Assembly: GCF_001486165.1 (NCBI RefSeq)
Contig: NZ_LN908977.1
Location: 698,122-762,121 of the forward strand
Direction of reading: 5' to 3'
Source of the DNA: Bittarella massiliensis (ex Durand et al. 2017)
GTDB lineage: Bacteria > Bacillota > Clostridia > Oscillospirales > Ruminococcaceae
DNA length: 64,000 nucleotides
The position numbers and the translations under genes are program-made. A model generated the notes under the pieces. The model saw only the letters and a program-made list of their open reading frames with translations, was not told where the DNA came from and searched no databases. The stretch's first letter is position 1, and each line of letters opens with the position of its first letter. Of this stretch, positions 56,479 through 64,000 are shown one piece after another.

Positions 56479-57705
56479 GTGGGAATCTTTAATGAACTGC
56501 AGGCCCGGGGGCTCATCGCCCAGTCGACCAACATGGAGAGGGTGGAGGAACTGCTCAACGGCGACAAGCCGGTCACCTTCTACATCGGCTTTGACGCCAC
56601 CGCCGACAGCCTTCACGTGGGGCACTTTCTGCAGCTGACGGTGATGCGGCGGCTGCAGCAGGCCGGTCACCGCCCCATCGCCCTGCTGGGCGGCGGCACC
56701 ACCCTGGTGGGCGACCCCACCGGCAAGACCGACATGCGCAAGATGCTCACCAAGGAGGAGATCGCCCACAATGTGGAGCGGTTCCAGCAGCAGATGTCCA
56801 AGTTCGTCGACTTCACCGACGGGCGCGCCCTGGTGCTCAACAACGCCGACTGGCTCTGCAAGCTAAATTATCTGGACTTTCTGCGGGATGTTGGTGTATA
56901 CTTTACAGTGAACAAGATGCTCACCGCCGAGTGCTTTAAGTCCCGCATGGAGAAGGGGCTTTCCTTTATCGAGTTCAACTACATGATCATGCAGAGCTAC
57001 GACTTCCTGCACATGTACGACGCCGTCGGCTGCACCATGGAGCTGGGGGGCGACGACCAGTGGGCCAACATCCTCGGCGGGGTGGACTTGATCCGCCGCG
57101 TCAAGAGGGAAGAGGCATACGGCATGACCTTCACCCTGTTGACCACCAAAGAGGGCAAGAAGATGGGCAAGACCGAGAGCGGCGCCGTCTGGCTCGACCC
57201 CGAGAAGACCAGCCCCTACGAGTTCTTCCAGTACTGGCGCAACATCGACGACGCCGATGTCATCAACTGCATGAAGATGCTCACCTTTATGCCCCTGGAA
57301 GAGATTGCCCAGTACGAGGCGCTGCAGGACCGCGAAATCAACCGCGCCAAGGAAAAACTGGCCTTTGAATTGACCAAGCTGGTTCACAGCGAGGAGGAGG
57401 CGCAGAAGGCCCTCGAGGCGTCCAAGTCCCTCTTCGCCGCGGGTTCCGCCTCTGAGCACATGCCCACCACCCCCCTCGACCAGTCCCTGGTGCAGGACGG
57501 CTCCGTCGGCCTGCTGGATCTGATGGTGATGGCCGGCCTGACCCCCTCCAAAGGGGAGGCCCGGCGGCTGGTGCAGCAGGGCGGTGTCAGCGTCGGCGAG
57601 GAGAAGATCGCCGACGCCCAGCACCGCGTCTCCCTGGATGCGTTCAAAGACGGCTTTATCATCATTAAAAAGGGGAAAAAGACCTTCCATAAAATCACCC
57701 TGTAA
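56479..57705 (+). CDS. tyrS: tyrosyl-tRNA synthetase
   Basis: A 408-residue class I synthetase. HIGH-like motif HVGH at residues 46-49, KMSKS-like KMGKT near 228-232, GGDDQWANILGG (about 193-204) for tyrosine and tRNA binding, and a C-terminal S4-like domain (about 345-405). GTG start at 56479 following AAAAAGGAG. The variant KMGKT is usual in the TyrRS branch that lacks the second lysine of KMSKS. Confidence 0.96.
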   Translation: MGIFNELQARGLIAQSTNMERVEELLNGDKPVTFYIGFDATADSLHVGHFLQLTVMRRLQQAGHRPIALLGGGTTLVGDPTGKTDMRKMLTKEEIAHNVERFQQQMSKFVDFTDGRALVLNNADWLCKLNYLDFLRDVGVYFTVNKMLTAECFKSRMEKGLSFIEFNYMIMQSYDFLHMYDAVGCTMELGGDDQWANILGGVDLIRRVKREEAYGMTFTLLTTKEGKKMGKTESGAVWLDPEKTSPYEFFQYWRNIDDADVINCMKMLTFMPLEEIAQYEALQDREINRAKEKLAFELTKLVHSEEEAQKALEASKSLFAAGSASEHMPTTPLDQSLVQDGSVGLLDLMVMAGLTPSKGEARRLVQQGGVSVGEEKIADAQHRVSLDAFKDGFIIIKKGKKTFHKITL

Positions 57706-57727
57706 CAAAAAAGAGAGGTGTGCGCAG

Positions 57728-58555
57728 ATGACGACAGAAGTGTTTGGCGTACCGGTAGAGTACAAGATCGTGGGGGAGGGAACTCCCGTTCTCTGCATCC
57801 ACGGCTGGACCGAGAGCATGGTGCAGATGGAGCACAGCATCGAACCGGTGTTTGCCCCCTTCATCAGCTACAAGCGGATCTATTTTGACCTGCCCGGAAT
57901 GGGGAAGACCCCCCGTTGCGACCAGGTCAAGAACAGCGACGACATGCTGCAATTTGTCAAAGCTTTTGTCGAGCAGGTCATCCCCGGCGGGCGGTTTTTG
58001 GCCATCAGCCGCTCCTACGGCGGCTACATCCTCCGGGGCTTGCTGGCAGCCATGCCCGAGCGGATCATGGGCGGCATCTTCATCTGCCCGCTGGTCGAGC
58101 CCGTCCGCCAAAAGCGCATCCTCCCCAACTTCAAGGTGGTCTACCGCAACGAGGAGCTCATCAAACAGCTGCCCGCCTCGCACCGGGTGCTCTTCACCAA
58201 CCTCTTTGTCATCCAGGACCAGTACACCTATGACCGCTTCTTGGATGAACTTGCCTCGGCGGCCGCCATCGACGAACCCTATCTGCGCAGCATCAGCCAC
58301 TCCCCGGGGTATGCCTTCAGCGAACTGCCCGAGGAAAACGGCCTCTGTGACGTGCCCACCCTCTTTTTCCTGGGCAAACAGGACAATGTGGTGGGCTACA
58401 CCCAGTGCGTCGATTTGGTGAGGGACCACTACACCCGCCACTCGCTGCTGCTGTGGGAAAATGCCGGTCACAACCTGGAGATCGAGCACCACAACCTCTT
58501 CTGCGAGACGGTCAAGAGCTGGTTGCGGGGGATCGAGAACGAGGAGAGCATTTAA
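57728..58555 (+). CDS. alpha/beta hydrolase fold protein, paralogue of the 2121 gene
   Basis: A 275-residue hydrolase. IHGW at 24-27; the nucleophile elbow reads SRSYGG (Ser94-Arg95-Ser96-Tyr97-Gly98-Gly99), so the first Gly of GxSxG is replaced by Ser while the presumed nucleophile Ser96 remains; acid in LGKQDN near 225; His in ENAGHNLEIEH. It aligns from end to end with the protein at 2121-2951. ATG at 57728 follows AGAGAGGTGTGCGCAG, 22 bases after tyrS, so it is probably in the T-box unit. Substrate unknown. Confidence 0.86.
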   Translation: MTTEVFGVPVEYKIVGEGTPVLCIHGWTESMVQMEHSIEPVFAPFISYKRIYFDLPGMGKTPRCDQVKNSDDMLQFVKAFVEQVIPGGRFLAISRSYGGYILRGLLAAMPERIMGGIFICPLVEPVRQKRILPNFKVVYRNEELIKQLPASHRVLFTNLFVIQDQYTYDRFLDELASAAAIDEPYLRSISHSPGYAFSELPEENGLCDVPTLFFLGKQDNVVGYTQCVDLVRDHYTRHSLLLWENAGHNLEIEHHNLFCETVKSWLRGIENEESI

Positions 58556-58580
58556 CGACCACTCTCTGCGACAAGATAGA

Positions 58581-58624
58581 AAAGAGCCGCCGGCGTTCAA
58601 GTAGAACGCCGGCGGCTCTTTTTC
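58581..58624. terminator. bidirectional terminator
   Basis: Perfect stem AGAGCCGCCGGCGTTC/GAACGCCGGCGGCTCT with A-run before and five T after; serves tyrS-hydrolase and the convergent MATE gene. Confidence 0.93.
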
Positions 58625-58638
58625 AAATGCTATTTTTC

Positions 58639-60027
58639 TTACACTTCGAGGGACTCGTCAAACTCCGCTTCTCGAACCACAATGGTGCGCTTCCACTTGT
58701 CGGTCTTCCAGCGCCAGAAAGAGGCGAGCACCTCAAAGAGGGCGGCCACGGGGATCGAGTAATAGACGGCGGCAAAGCCGAAGGGCTTCATCATCACCAG
58801 GGCGGCCAGGTAGCGGACCACCATTCCCGCGATGGTGATGAACATCACCATGTTCATGTCACCCACCCCTTTGAGGGTGTTCTCATAGACGTTTCGCAGC
58901 CCGCTCAGGAAGGTGAAGGTCACAATAAAGCGAACCATCACCGAGCCGATGTCGATAATTTGCTGCGACCCCTCGCCGCTGATGAACCACGAGACAATGG
59001 TGGGCCCCAGCAAAAAGACCACGGCAGAAACCGAGAGGCAGAAGATGAGGGAGAGCAGGTTGCCCATCTTGACGCCTTCCCGCACCCGTTTGATTTTCCC
59101 GGCGCCGATGTTCTGGGCCGTAAAGGCGCTCATGGCCACGCCGATGCTCATGGCGGGCATAAAGGTGATGTTGTCCACCTTGTTGGCCGCAGTGTAGGCC
59201 GCGATATAGGCGGTGCCGTAGTTGTTGATGATCCCCTGCATCATGATGCCCACCAGGGAGACCGAACTCATCTGAATGGTGGAGGGGATGGCCAGTTTGA
59301 ACATCTTCATGGCCATTTCGTTGTTGTAGTAACGGGCCCATCCCGTCTCGTCCGGCTGTTCCAGGAAGGCGATCTTCTTGTAGAGCACGATCCAGGAGAT
59401 GACACAGCAGACGGTCTGGCTGATGATGGTGGCAATGGCCACACCGGCAACCCCCCAGCCGAAGTTGATGACAAAGACCAGATCCAGCACGATGTTCAAG
59501 ATGGTGCAGATGATCAGGAAGTAGAGCGGGGGTTTGCTGTCGCCCAGGGCGCGGTAAACTGCGGAGAGGGCGAAGTAGAGGAAGTTGAAGGCCAACCCGC
59601 CCATGTAGATGCACAGGTAGGTGTTAGCGCCGTCGATGATGTTGGCCGGGGTGTTGATCATCTGCAGGATGGGCTTGCAGATAAAGATGCCCACGATCCC
59701 CAGAGCGGTGGCGACGACTCCCTCAAAAATCAAAAAGGTGGTGATGGATTTGCGGCAGCGCTTGTGGTCGCCCGCGCCGAAGTACTGGCCGATGACCACC
59801 CCGCCGCCGGCGGACATGCCGTTGGCAGCCGCGACAAACAAAAAGAAAATAGGGCTGCTCGCCCCAACGGCCGCCAGCGCATCCGCGCCGACCCAGTTGC
59901 CGACGATCACCGTGTCGGCGATGTTGTAAAATTGCTGAAAGATGTTTCCCAGCAGCATGGGGAGCATGAAGAAGAAAAGCTGCTTCATGATGTGATCCCC
60001 ACGCGTCATATCGTTTCGCTGATTCAA
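58639..60027 (-). CDS. MATE family efflux transporter
   Basis: A 462-residue twelve-helix transporter of the multidrug and toxin extrusion family, driven by Na+ or H+ gradients. The opening MLPMLLGNIFQQFYNIADTVIVG and the internal repeat around IPSTIQMSSVSLVGIMMQGIINNYGT are typical of the DinF/NorM-like branch. Start is placed at TTG 60027 (SYLNQ...), since GAGGAGG lies seven bases before it on the minus strand; ATG at 60009 would drop six residues. Own promoter at 60065-60093. Drug specificity cannot be predicted. Confidence 0.88.
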   Translation of the reverse strand: MNQRNDMTRGDHIMKQLFFFMLPMLLGNIFQQFYNIADTVIVGNWVGADALAAVGASSPIFFLFVAAANGMSAGGGVVIGQYFGAGDHKRCRKSITTFLIFEGVVATALGIVGIFICKPILQMINTPANIIDGANTYLCIYMGGLAFNFLYFALSAVYRALGDSKPPLYFLIICTILNIVLDLVFVINFGWGVAGVAIATIISQTVCCVISWIVLYKKIAFLEQPDETGWARYYNNEMAMKMFKLAIPSTIQMSSVSLVGIMMQGIINNYGTAYIAAYTAANKVDNITFMPAMSIGVAMSAFTAQNIGAGKIKRVREGVKMGNLLSLIFCLSVSAVVFLLGPTIVSWFISGEGSQQIIDIGSVMVRFIVTFTFLSGLRNVYENTLKGVGDMNMVMFITIAGMVVRYLAALVMMKPFGFAAVYYSIPVAALFEVLASFWRWKTDKWKRTIVVREAEFDESLEV

Positions 60028-60064
60028 ATATGACCCTCCTCTTTTAAAATCGACATCGCTAATA

Positions 60065-60093
60065 ATGATACAATATTCTTTTACAAAAAGCAA
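60065..60093 (-). promoter_or_regulatory. sigma-A promoter of the MATE gene
   Basis: Minus strand TTGCTT (60093-60088), 17 bases, TATCAT (60070-60065). Confidence 0.65.
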
Positions 60094-60189
60094 ACACATG
60101 ACAGCCGATTTAAGGGCTATTTGACCAGATTTGATGCCATTTTTGGGGCCAATCTTTTTATCGCTTTTTTGTGCATATTACATAAATAT

Positions 60190-60208
60190 TTGTGCAAATT
60201 TTGCACAA
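60190..60208. promoter_or_regulatory. 19-bp perfect palindrome (operator candidate)
   Basis: TTGTGCAAA and TTTGCACAA around a single T, in the AT-rich gap between the MATE gene and the lysine operon, about 100 bases upstream of the MATE promoter. The short one-base centre makes an RNA hairpin unlikely and suits a dimeric repressor. Confidence 0.45.
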
Positions 60209-60210
60209 CA

Positions 60211-60235
60211 AAACGGGCCCCCAAGAGGCCCGTTT
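60211..60235 (-). terminator. terminator of the asd-dapAB-ACT operon
   Basis: AAACGGGCC/GGCCCGTTT stem; on the minus strand it is followed by TTTTGTTG. It is about 155 bases past the ACT gene; 60236-60391 holds nothing else I can recognise. Confidence 0.65.
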
Positions 60236-60391
60236 CTGTTTTGCAATTTTCGTTTTTGGTTTATATCGCCGACTTCGGCCGGGGGAGGGGGGAGATTGCC
60301 GCCCATCAGATTGTCTGCTGGGTCATCTCCCAAGCTTGTGCCCCATGGCAAATCGTCTTTTGGGGAACGGAGAGCGGAGAAGGGGAGGAGC

Positions 60392-60853
60392 CTACCCTTC
60401 CAGCGCCGCCTTGGCCGCCCCCAGGTCCCCCGCAGGCAGCAACAGGGAGATGTCGGTCTCCGAGGTGGTGATCATGGCGATGGAAGCGCCGCTTTGCTTG
60501 ACTGCAGCGATCACCGCCGCCGCCACACCGGGGCAGAACTGCATCTCTTCCCCTGCGGCCACCAGCTTGGCATAACCGTCGGAGATGGAGAACTTGATTT
60601 CGGGGAAATCCCTGCGGATGGCCCCCAACACCTCGACCACTTTGACGTAGTAGCGGTTGGAGGTGGTGAAGGAAAAGCTGCAGGTGGCGTCCTCCGAAGT
60701 GGTGAGGGAAATCATATCCAGGTTGACATCCACCTTGGCGATCTCCAAGAAAACCTCTTCCAAAAACTGCGACTGACCGTCGATGTTGCGGAAGGTGACC
60801 ACCATCTGGTCCTCCACTGCCGCAATACTGGTTACACCAATCATCTTTGCCAT
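60392..60853 (-). CDS. stand-alone ACT-domain protein (aspartokinase regulatory-domain-like)
   Basis: A 153-residue protein made of two ACT-like domains (about 7-75 and 82-150). The pattern VDVNLDMISLTTSEDATCSFSF and the GVAAAVIAAVKQSGASIAMITTSETDISLLL end resemble the amino-acid-binding tail of aspartate kinases, without the kinase. As last gene of asd-dapA-dapB it may bind lysine or threonine and act on an aspartokinase encoded elsewhere (inference). ATG at 60853, 25 bases after dapB. Confidence 0.82.
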   Translation of the reverse strand: MAKMIGVTSIAAVEDQMVVTFRNIDGQSQFLEEVFLEIAKVDVNLDMISLTTSEDATCSFSFTTSNRYYVKVVEVLGAIRRDFPEIKFSISDGYAKLVAAGEEMQFCPGVAAAVIAAVKQSGASIAMITTSETDISLLLPAGDLGAAKAALEG

Positions 60854-60878
60854 CCTTTCTCTTGCAAGGCGTTTCCCT

Positions 60879-61631
60879 TTACAGGAGGGACGCCATGTCG
60901 TACAGGCCGGGCTTCTGCCCCGCCAAAAAGACCGCTGCGTTGACCGCCCCCACGGCGAATACCTCCTTAGAGGTGGCGCTGTGGCTTAGAGTGAGCACCT
61001 CGTCGCGCCCGGCAAAAATCACCTCGTGCTCGCCGACGATGGTGCCGCCCCGCACCGAGTGGATGCCCAGCTCCTCTTTGCCGCGCTTTCGGCGAACGCT
61101 GTGGCGGTCATAGACGTACTCGTATCGTCCGTCTGCCACCTCGTTGATGGCGTCGGCGAGCATCAGGGCGGTGCCGCTAGGGGCGTCCACCTTCTGGTTG
61201 TGGTGCTTCTCTAGGATTTCAATGTCAAACTGCCCCCCCAGCACCTGGGCCGCCTTCTGCGCCAGGGCGGAGAGGAGGTTGATGCCCAGGGACATGTTGG
61301 CGCTGAAGAAGATGGGCACCTCTTTGGCGCTCTCCCTGATCTCGGACACCTGCTCGGGCGAGAGGCCGGTGGTACAGATCACCGCCGACACCTTTTTCTC
61401 CCTGGCAAAGCGCAGGATCTCTCCCAGCAGGGAGGGGTGGGAGAAATCGACGATCACATCCCCTTCCAGGGGGCACTCCCCGATGGAGCGATAGAGGGGG
61501 AAGGGGAGACCCTCCGCCGGCCCGGCAATGTCGATTCCCGCCGCGATCTGGCAATCCTCCCGCTCGGACACGCACTGGCTCACCACCCGGCCCATCTTGC
61601 CGAGGGCGCCTGCGAGTAAAATACGGACCAT
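60879..61631 (-). CDS. dapB: 4-hydroxy-tetrahydrodipicolinate reductase
   Basis: A 250-residue NAD(P)H reductase of the lysine/diaminopimelate pathway. Dinucleotide motif AGALGKMG (residues 7-14), the signature EKHHNQKVDAPSGTA (about 130-144) with catalytic His and Lys, and a C-terminal substrate domain. The start codon follows the dapA stop directly (TAG then ATG). Confidence 0.96.
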   Translation of the reverse strand: MVRILLAGALGKMGRVVSQCVSEREDCQIAAGIDIAGPAEGLPFPLYRSIGECPLEGDVIVDFSHPSLLGEILRFAREKKVSAVICTTGLSPEQVSEIRESAKEVPIFFSANMSLGINLLSALAQKAAQVLGGQFDIEILEKHHNQKVDAPSGTALMLADAINEVADGRYEYVYDRHSVRRKRGKEELGIHSVRGGTIVGEHEVIFAGRDEVLTLSHSATSKEVFAVGAVNAAVFLAGQKPGLYDMASLL

Positions 61632-62528
61632 CTATCTGCCCTCCACCAGGCCGTTTTGGGCCAAAATCTCCCGCAGAGCGGCCAACTGGCCCTCCGCCAT
61701 GGAGCAGAGGGGAAGGCGGCATTCGCCCACGCCCAGCCCCATCAGGTTCATGGCGTCCTTCACCGGGATGGGGTTGACGTCCATGAAGAGGGCGTTGATC
61801 AGGGGCAGCAGTTTCAGCTGCAGGGCAGCGCTCTCGGCAGTCTTGCCGTCAAAGTAGAGCTGACAGATCTCGTGGGCCTCCCTGGGCATCACGTTGGAGA
61901 GCACCGAGATGACCCCCTTGCCCCCGAGGGAGAGGATGGGAACGATCTGGTCGTCGTTGCCCGAATAGACGTCCAGGCAGTCGCCGCAGGCGGCAAACAG
62001 CTTGGCGATTTCGGAGATGTTGCCGTTTGCCTCCTTCACCGCCACAATGTTGGGGTGTTTTCCCAGCTCCCGGTAGGTGTCGATTTGGATGCCCACCCCG
62101 GTGCGGGAGGGGACGTTGTAGAGGATCACCGGCAGGTCGGTGGCGTCGGCAATGGCGGTAAAGTGCTTGACCAGCCCCCGCTGTGAGGTCTTGTTGTAGT
62201 AGGGGGTGACGTGCAGCAGGGCATCGGCCCCCGCCTCTTTGCTGAGTTTGGACAGCTCCACCGCCACGGCGGTGTCGTTGCTGCCCGCACCGGCCACCAC
62301 CGGCACCCGGCCGGCCACCTTTTTTACGGTGTAGCGCACCACGTCCATGTGCTCCTCGTGGCTCATGGCGGCGGATTCGCCGGTGGTCCCGCAGGTGACG
62401 ATGCAGTCGGTGCCGCTCTCGATCTGCCAGTCAATGAGCTCCCCCAGTTTGGGGTAGTTGACCTGGCCGTCCTCTAAAAATGGGGTCACAATGGCCACAC
62501 CGGCGCCGGTAAATACAGTTTTCTTCAT
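61632..62528 (-). CDS. dapA: 4-hydroxy-tetrahydrodipicolinate synthase
   Basis: A 298-residue TIM-barrel aldolase condensing pyruvate with aspartate semialdehyde. GTTGESAAMSHEEH (about 43-56) and the ILYNVPSRTGVG segment with catalytic Tyr (about 133-144), then the Schiff-base lysine in IVAVKEANGN (about 158-167). ATG at 62528 has GGGAGGAG eight bases upstream; a GTG nine bases earlier is less likely. Second gene after asd. Confidence 0.96.
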   Translation of the reverse strand: MKKTVFTGAGVAIVTPFLEDGQVNYPKLGELIDWQIESGTDCIVTCGTTGESAAMSHEEHMDVVRYTVKKVAGRVPVVAGAGSNDTAVAVELSKLSKEAGADALLHVTPYYNKTSQRGLVKHFTAIADATDLPVILYNVPSRTGVGIQIDTYRELGKHPNIVAVKEANGNISEIAKLFAACGDCLDVYSGNDDQIVPILSLGGKGVISVLSNVMPREAHEICQLYFDGKTAESAALQLKLLPLINALFMDVNPIPVKDAMNLMGLGVGECRLPLCSMAEGQLAALREILAQNGLVEGR

Positions 62529-62548
62529 CGGTGACACTCCTCCCAGTC

Positions 62549-62582
62549 AAAAAGCGCAAAGGCCGCGCCTCTGCGGCTTTGC
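62549..62582 (-). terminator. intercistronic terminator between asd and dapA
   Basis: Minus strand stem GCAAAGCCGC/GCGGCCTTTGC (one bulged base) followed by GCTTTTTG, directly before the dapA ribosome site. No promoter fits between it and dapA, so partial read-through is implied. Confidence 0.65.
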
Positions 62583-62585
62583 CAA

Positions 62586-63665
62586 TCAGTCCAAATAGCC
62601 CTTGGCGGCCAACAGCTCCGCCATCAGCACCGCGCCGCCGGCGGCCCCACGCAGGGTGTTGTGGGAGAGGCAGACAAATTTGTAGTCGTACTGGGTGTCC
62701 TCCCGCAGGCGGCCGATGGAGACCGCCATCCCGTTCTCCAGGTTGCGGTCCAGTTTGGCCTGGGGGCGGTCGCTCTCTTCAAAATAGTGGAGGAACTGCT
62801 TGGGGGCGGAAGGGAGGTCCAGCTCCTGCGGCTCCCCGGCAAAGGCCGCCCAGCGCGCCTTGATCTCCTCGACGGTGGGCTTTTTGGCAAAGGAGACAAA
62901 GACCGCGGCGGTGTGTCCATCGGACACCGGTACCCGCAGGCACTGGGTGGTGATGGAGGGCCCCTCGGCGTTGACGATCTCGCCGCCCTCGACCTTGCCC
63001 CAAATCTTTAGGGGCTCCTGCTCGCTCTTCTCCTCCTCGCCGCCGATAAAGGGGATCACGTTGTCCACAATGTCGGGGAAGGTCTCAAAGGTCTTGCCCG
63101 CGCCGGAGATGGCCTGGTAGGTGCAGGCCAGCACCTTGGTGACCCCAAAGTCCATCAGGGGGTGGATGGCGGGCACATAGCTCTGCAGCGAGCAGTTGGA
63201 CTTGACTGCCACAAAGCCACGCTTGGTACCCAGGCGGGCCCGCTGCGCCTCGATGACAGCGGCGTGCTCGGGGTTGATTTCCGGCACGATCATCGGCACG
63301 TCGGCCACCCCGCGATGGGCCGAGTTGTTGGAGATGACCGGGCACTCCCGCTTGGCATAGGCCTCTTCCAGGGCCTTGATCTCATCTTTTTTCATGTTGA
63401 CGGCGCAGAAGACAAAGTCCACCTGGTGGGTGATCTCGTCGATGTCCTTTTCGGCGTCGAGCACCCGCATCGACTTGACCGACTCGGGCATGGGGGCGCT
63501 CATGGCCCAGCGGCTGCCCACCGCCTCTTCATAGGTCTTTCCCGCCGAGCGGGCAGAGGCCGCCAGCACCTTTAGGTGAAACCAGGGGTGCCCCTCCAAC
63601 AGGGTGATAAAGCGCTGGCCGACCATCCCTGTCGCGCCGACAACGCCCACTTGAAATTCTCTCAT
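62586..63665 (-). CDS. asd: aspartate-semialdehyde dehydrogenase, archaeal/fungal type
   Basis: A 359-residue NADP enzyme reducing aspartyl phosphate. N-terminal GVVGATGMVGQRFI (residues 7-20) binds NADP; active-site Cys lies in KSNCSLQ (about 151-157), and GAGKTFETFPDIVDNVIPFIGGEEEK plus the distal SDGHTAAVFV histidine segment follow. The length and the SNCSLQ context are those of the archaeal/yeast branch rather than the usual bacterial Asd. ATG at 63665 with GGAGGAAATTGTG upstream. First gene under the lysine riboswitch. Confidence 0.94.
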   Translation of the reverse strand: MREFQVGVVGATGMVGQRFITLLEGHPWFHLKVLAASARSAGKTYEEAVGSRWAMSAPMPESVKSMRVLDAEKDIDEITHQVDFVFCAVNMKKDEIKALEEAYAKRECPVISNNSAHRGVADVPMIVPEINPEHAAVIEAQRARLGTKRGFVAVKSNCSLQSYVPAIHPLMDFGVTKVLACTYQAISGAGKTFETFPDIVDNVIPFIGGEEEKSEQEPLKIWGKVEGGEIVNAEGPSITTQCLRVPVSDGHTAAVFVSFAKKPTVEEIKARWAAFAGEPQELDLPSAPKQFLHYFEESDRPQAKLDRNLENGMAVSIGRLREDTQYDYKFVCLSHNTLRGAAGGAVLMAELLAAKGYLD

Positions 63666-63713
63666 CACAATTTCCTCCTTCTCCTTGTGCCTTCTCGATC
63701 CCTTCCTACAGAA

Positions 63714-63739
63714 AAAGAAAAAACCGGTTGAAAACCGGC
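63714..63739 (-). terminator. riboswitch expression-platform terminator
   Basis: Minus strand CCGGTTTTCAACCGG followed by TTTTTTCTTTTT, between the lysine aptamer and asd. Confidence 0.75.
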
Positions 63740-63811
63740 ATAGCATGCAATATAATAGAAAGGTATGGAGCTTCTGCGGCCGCGTCTTTGCGGGCACACA
63801 GAGCCAGATCC

Positions 63812-63974
63812 GATAGCTCTCCACCATGTCACATGATGACAGTCGCAGCCTTGTTCAGGCCTGCGCCCAGGGGCCCCTATGCCAAAGGCGTCCCCTTCGG
63901 CGGCGTTGCCTTTTCCACCGGCGTTTGCGGCTTGGCGCCTAGCCGGCGGTACTGATCAAAACCGCACCTCTATC
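63812..63974 (-). promoter_or_regulatory. lysine riboswitch (L box)
   Basis: On the minus strand the aptamer opens with GATAGAGGTGCGG (63974-63962), has GCCGAAGGGG (around 63895), GCGACTGTCATCATGTGACA (63849-63830 region) and closes with GTGGAGAGCTATC, so P1 is GATAG/CTATC. These are the conserved blocks of the lysine class. Bound lysine should favour the terminator at 63714-63739 and shut off asd-dapAB-ACT. The promoter probably lies beyond the window end. Confidence 0.93.
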
Positions 63975-64000
63975 TTTATCTATATTCAGTTGCCCTTATC

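Noticed and set aside
63728-63955. Plus-strand frame and TATAAT at 63751 inside the asd leader
   Set aside because: The region is the lysine riboswitch on the minus strand; the box is part of AT-rich linker and no gene follows.

Overview
The window looks like chromosomal core genome of an endospore-forming, GC-rich member of the Firmicutes (class Clostridia, probably an Oscillospiraceae/Ruminococcaceae-type lineage). This is an inference from the gene set: a complete eight-gene spoIIIA operon, yunB, a gerA/B/C-type germinant receptor operon, hprK, whiA, rapZ, gatCAB, a tyrosine T-box and a lysine riboswitch, together with strongly GC-biased codon use. I see no transposase, integrase, phage gene, CRISPR array, rRNA or tRNA. 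The archaeal/fungal-type aspartate-semialdehyde dehydrogenase and the stand-alone ACT protein are the only slightly unusual metabolic forms.

Layout, left half. 1-2951: 3' part of a B12-dependent methionine synthase (cut by the window edge) translationally coupled to an alpha/beta hydrolase. 3014-8209: HAD phosphatase (-), an orphan membrane protein, a PfkB-family sugar kinase, and a comB-like/rlmI-like pair. 8322-15680: asnS, a PF12897-type aspartate aminotransferase, secDF, a small DUF6514-like protein and nrdR, separated by two gene-free stretches of about 600 bp, one of which carries a good promoter followed by a chain of hairpins (candidate non-coding RNA). 15792-20419: a DUF421/DUF4363 pair (-) divergent from a gerKA-KB-KC-type operon. 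20561-23320 (-): FAD-dependent dehydrogenase with a terminator-bearing leader, and a family 4 glycosyltransferase. 23504-32677: hprK, PHP phosphatase, murB, rapZ, whiA, dnaE (frameshifted near its 3' end), pfkA.

Layout, right half. 32815-40634: yunB, ligA-gatC-gatA-gatB, glycerate kinase, GyrI-like protein. 40760-45681: spoIIIAA-AH. 45771-56153: Asp23-family gene, then a long tightly packed operon nusB, TsaD-like, xseA, xseB, ispA, PAP2-like, dxs, tlyA, nadK, argR, recN. 56163-58555: tyrosine T-box, tyrS and a second alpha/beta hydrolase that is a paralogue of the one at 2121. 58639-60027 (-): MATE transporter. 60392-63974 (-): lysine riboswitch, asd, dapA, dapB, ACT-domain protein.

Functional themes: spore formation and germination (yunB, spoIIIA, ger genes), protein export (secDF), carbon-flux control (hprK, pfkA, rapZ), isoprenoid supply (dxs, ispA), lysine/diaminopimelate supply for cell wall and spore cortex (asd-dapAB under lysine control), tRNA charging (asnS, tyrS, gatCAB) and DNA maintenance (dnaE, ligA, xseAB, recN, nrdR). 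Several essential genes start with TTG or GTG. Most intergenic spaces hold clear sigma-A promoters and intrinsic terminators. Coordinates were derived by reading the sequence; family names are from recognition of motifs, not from a database search.
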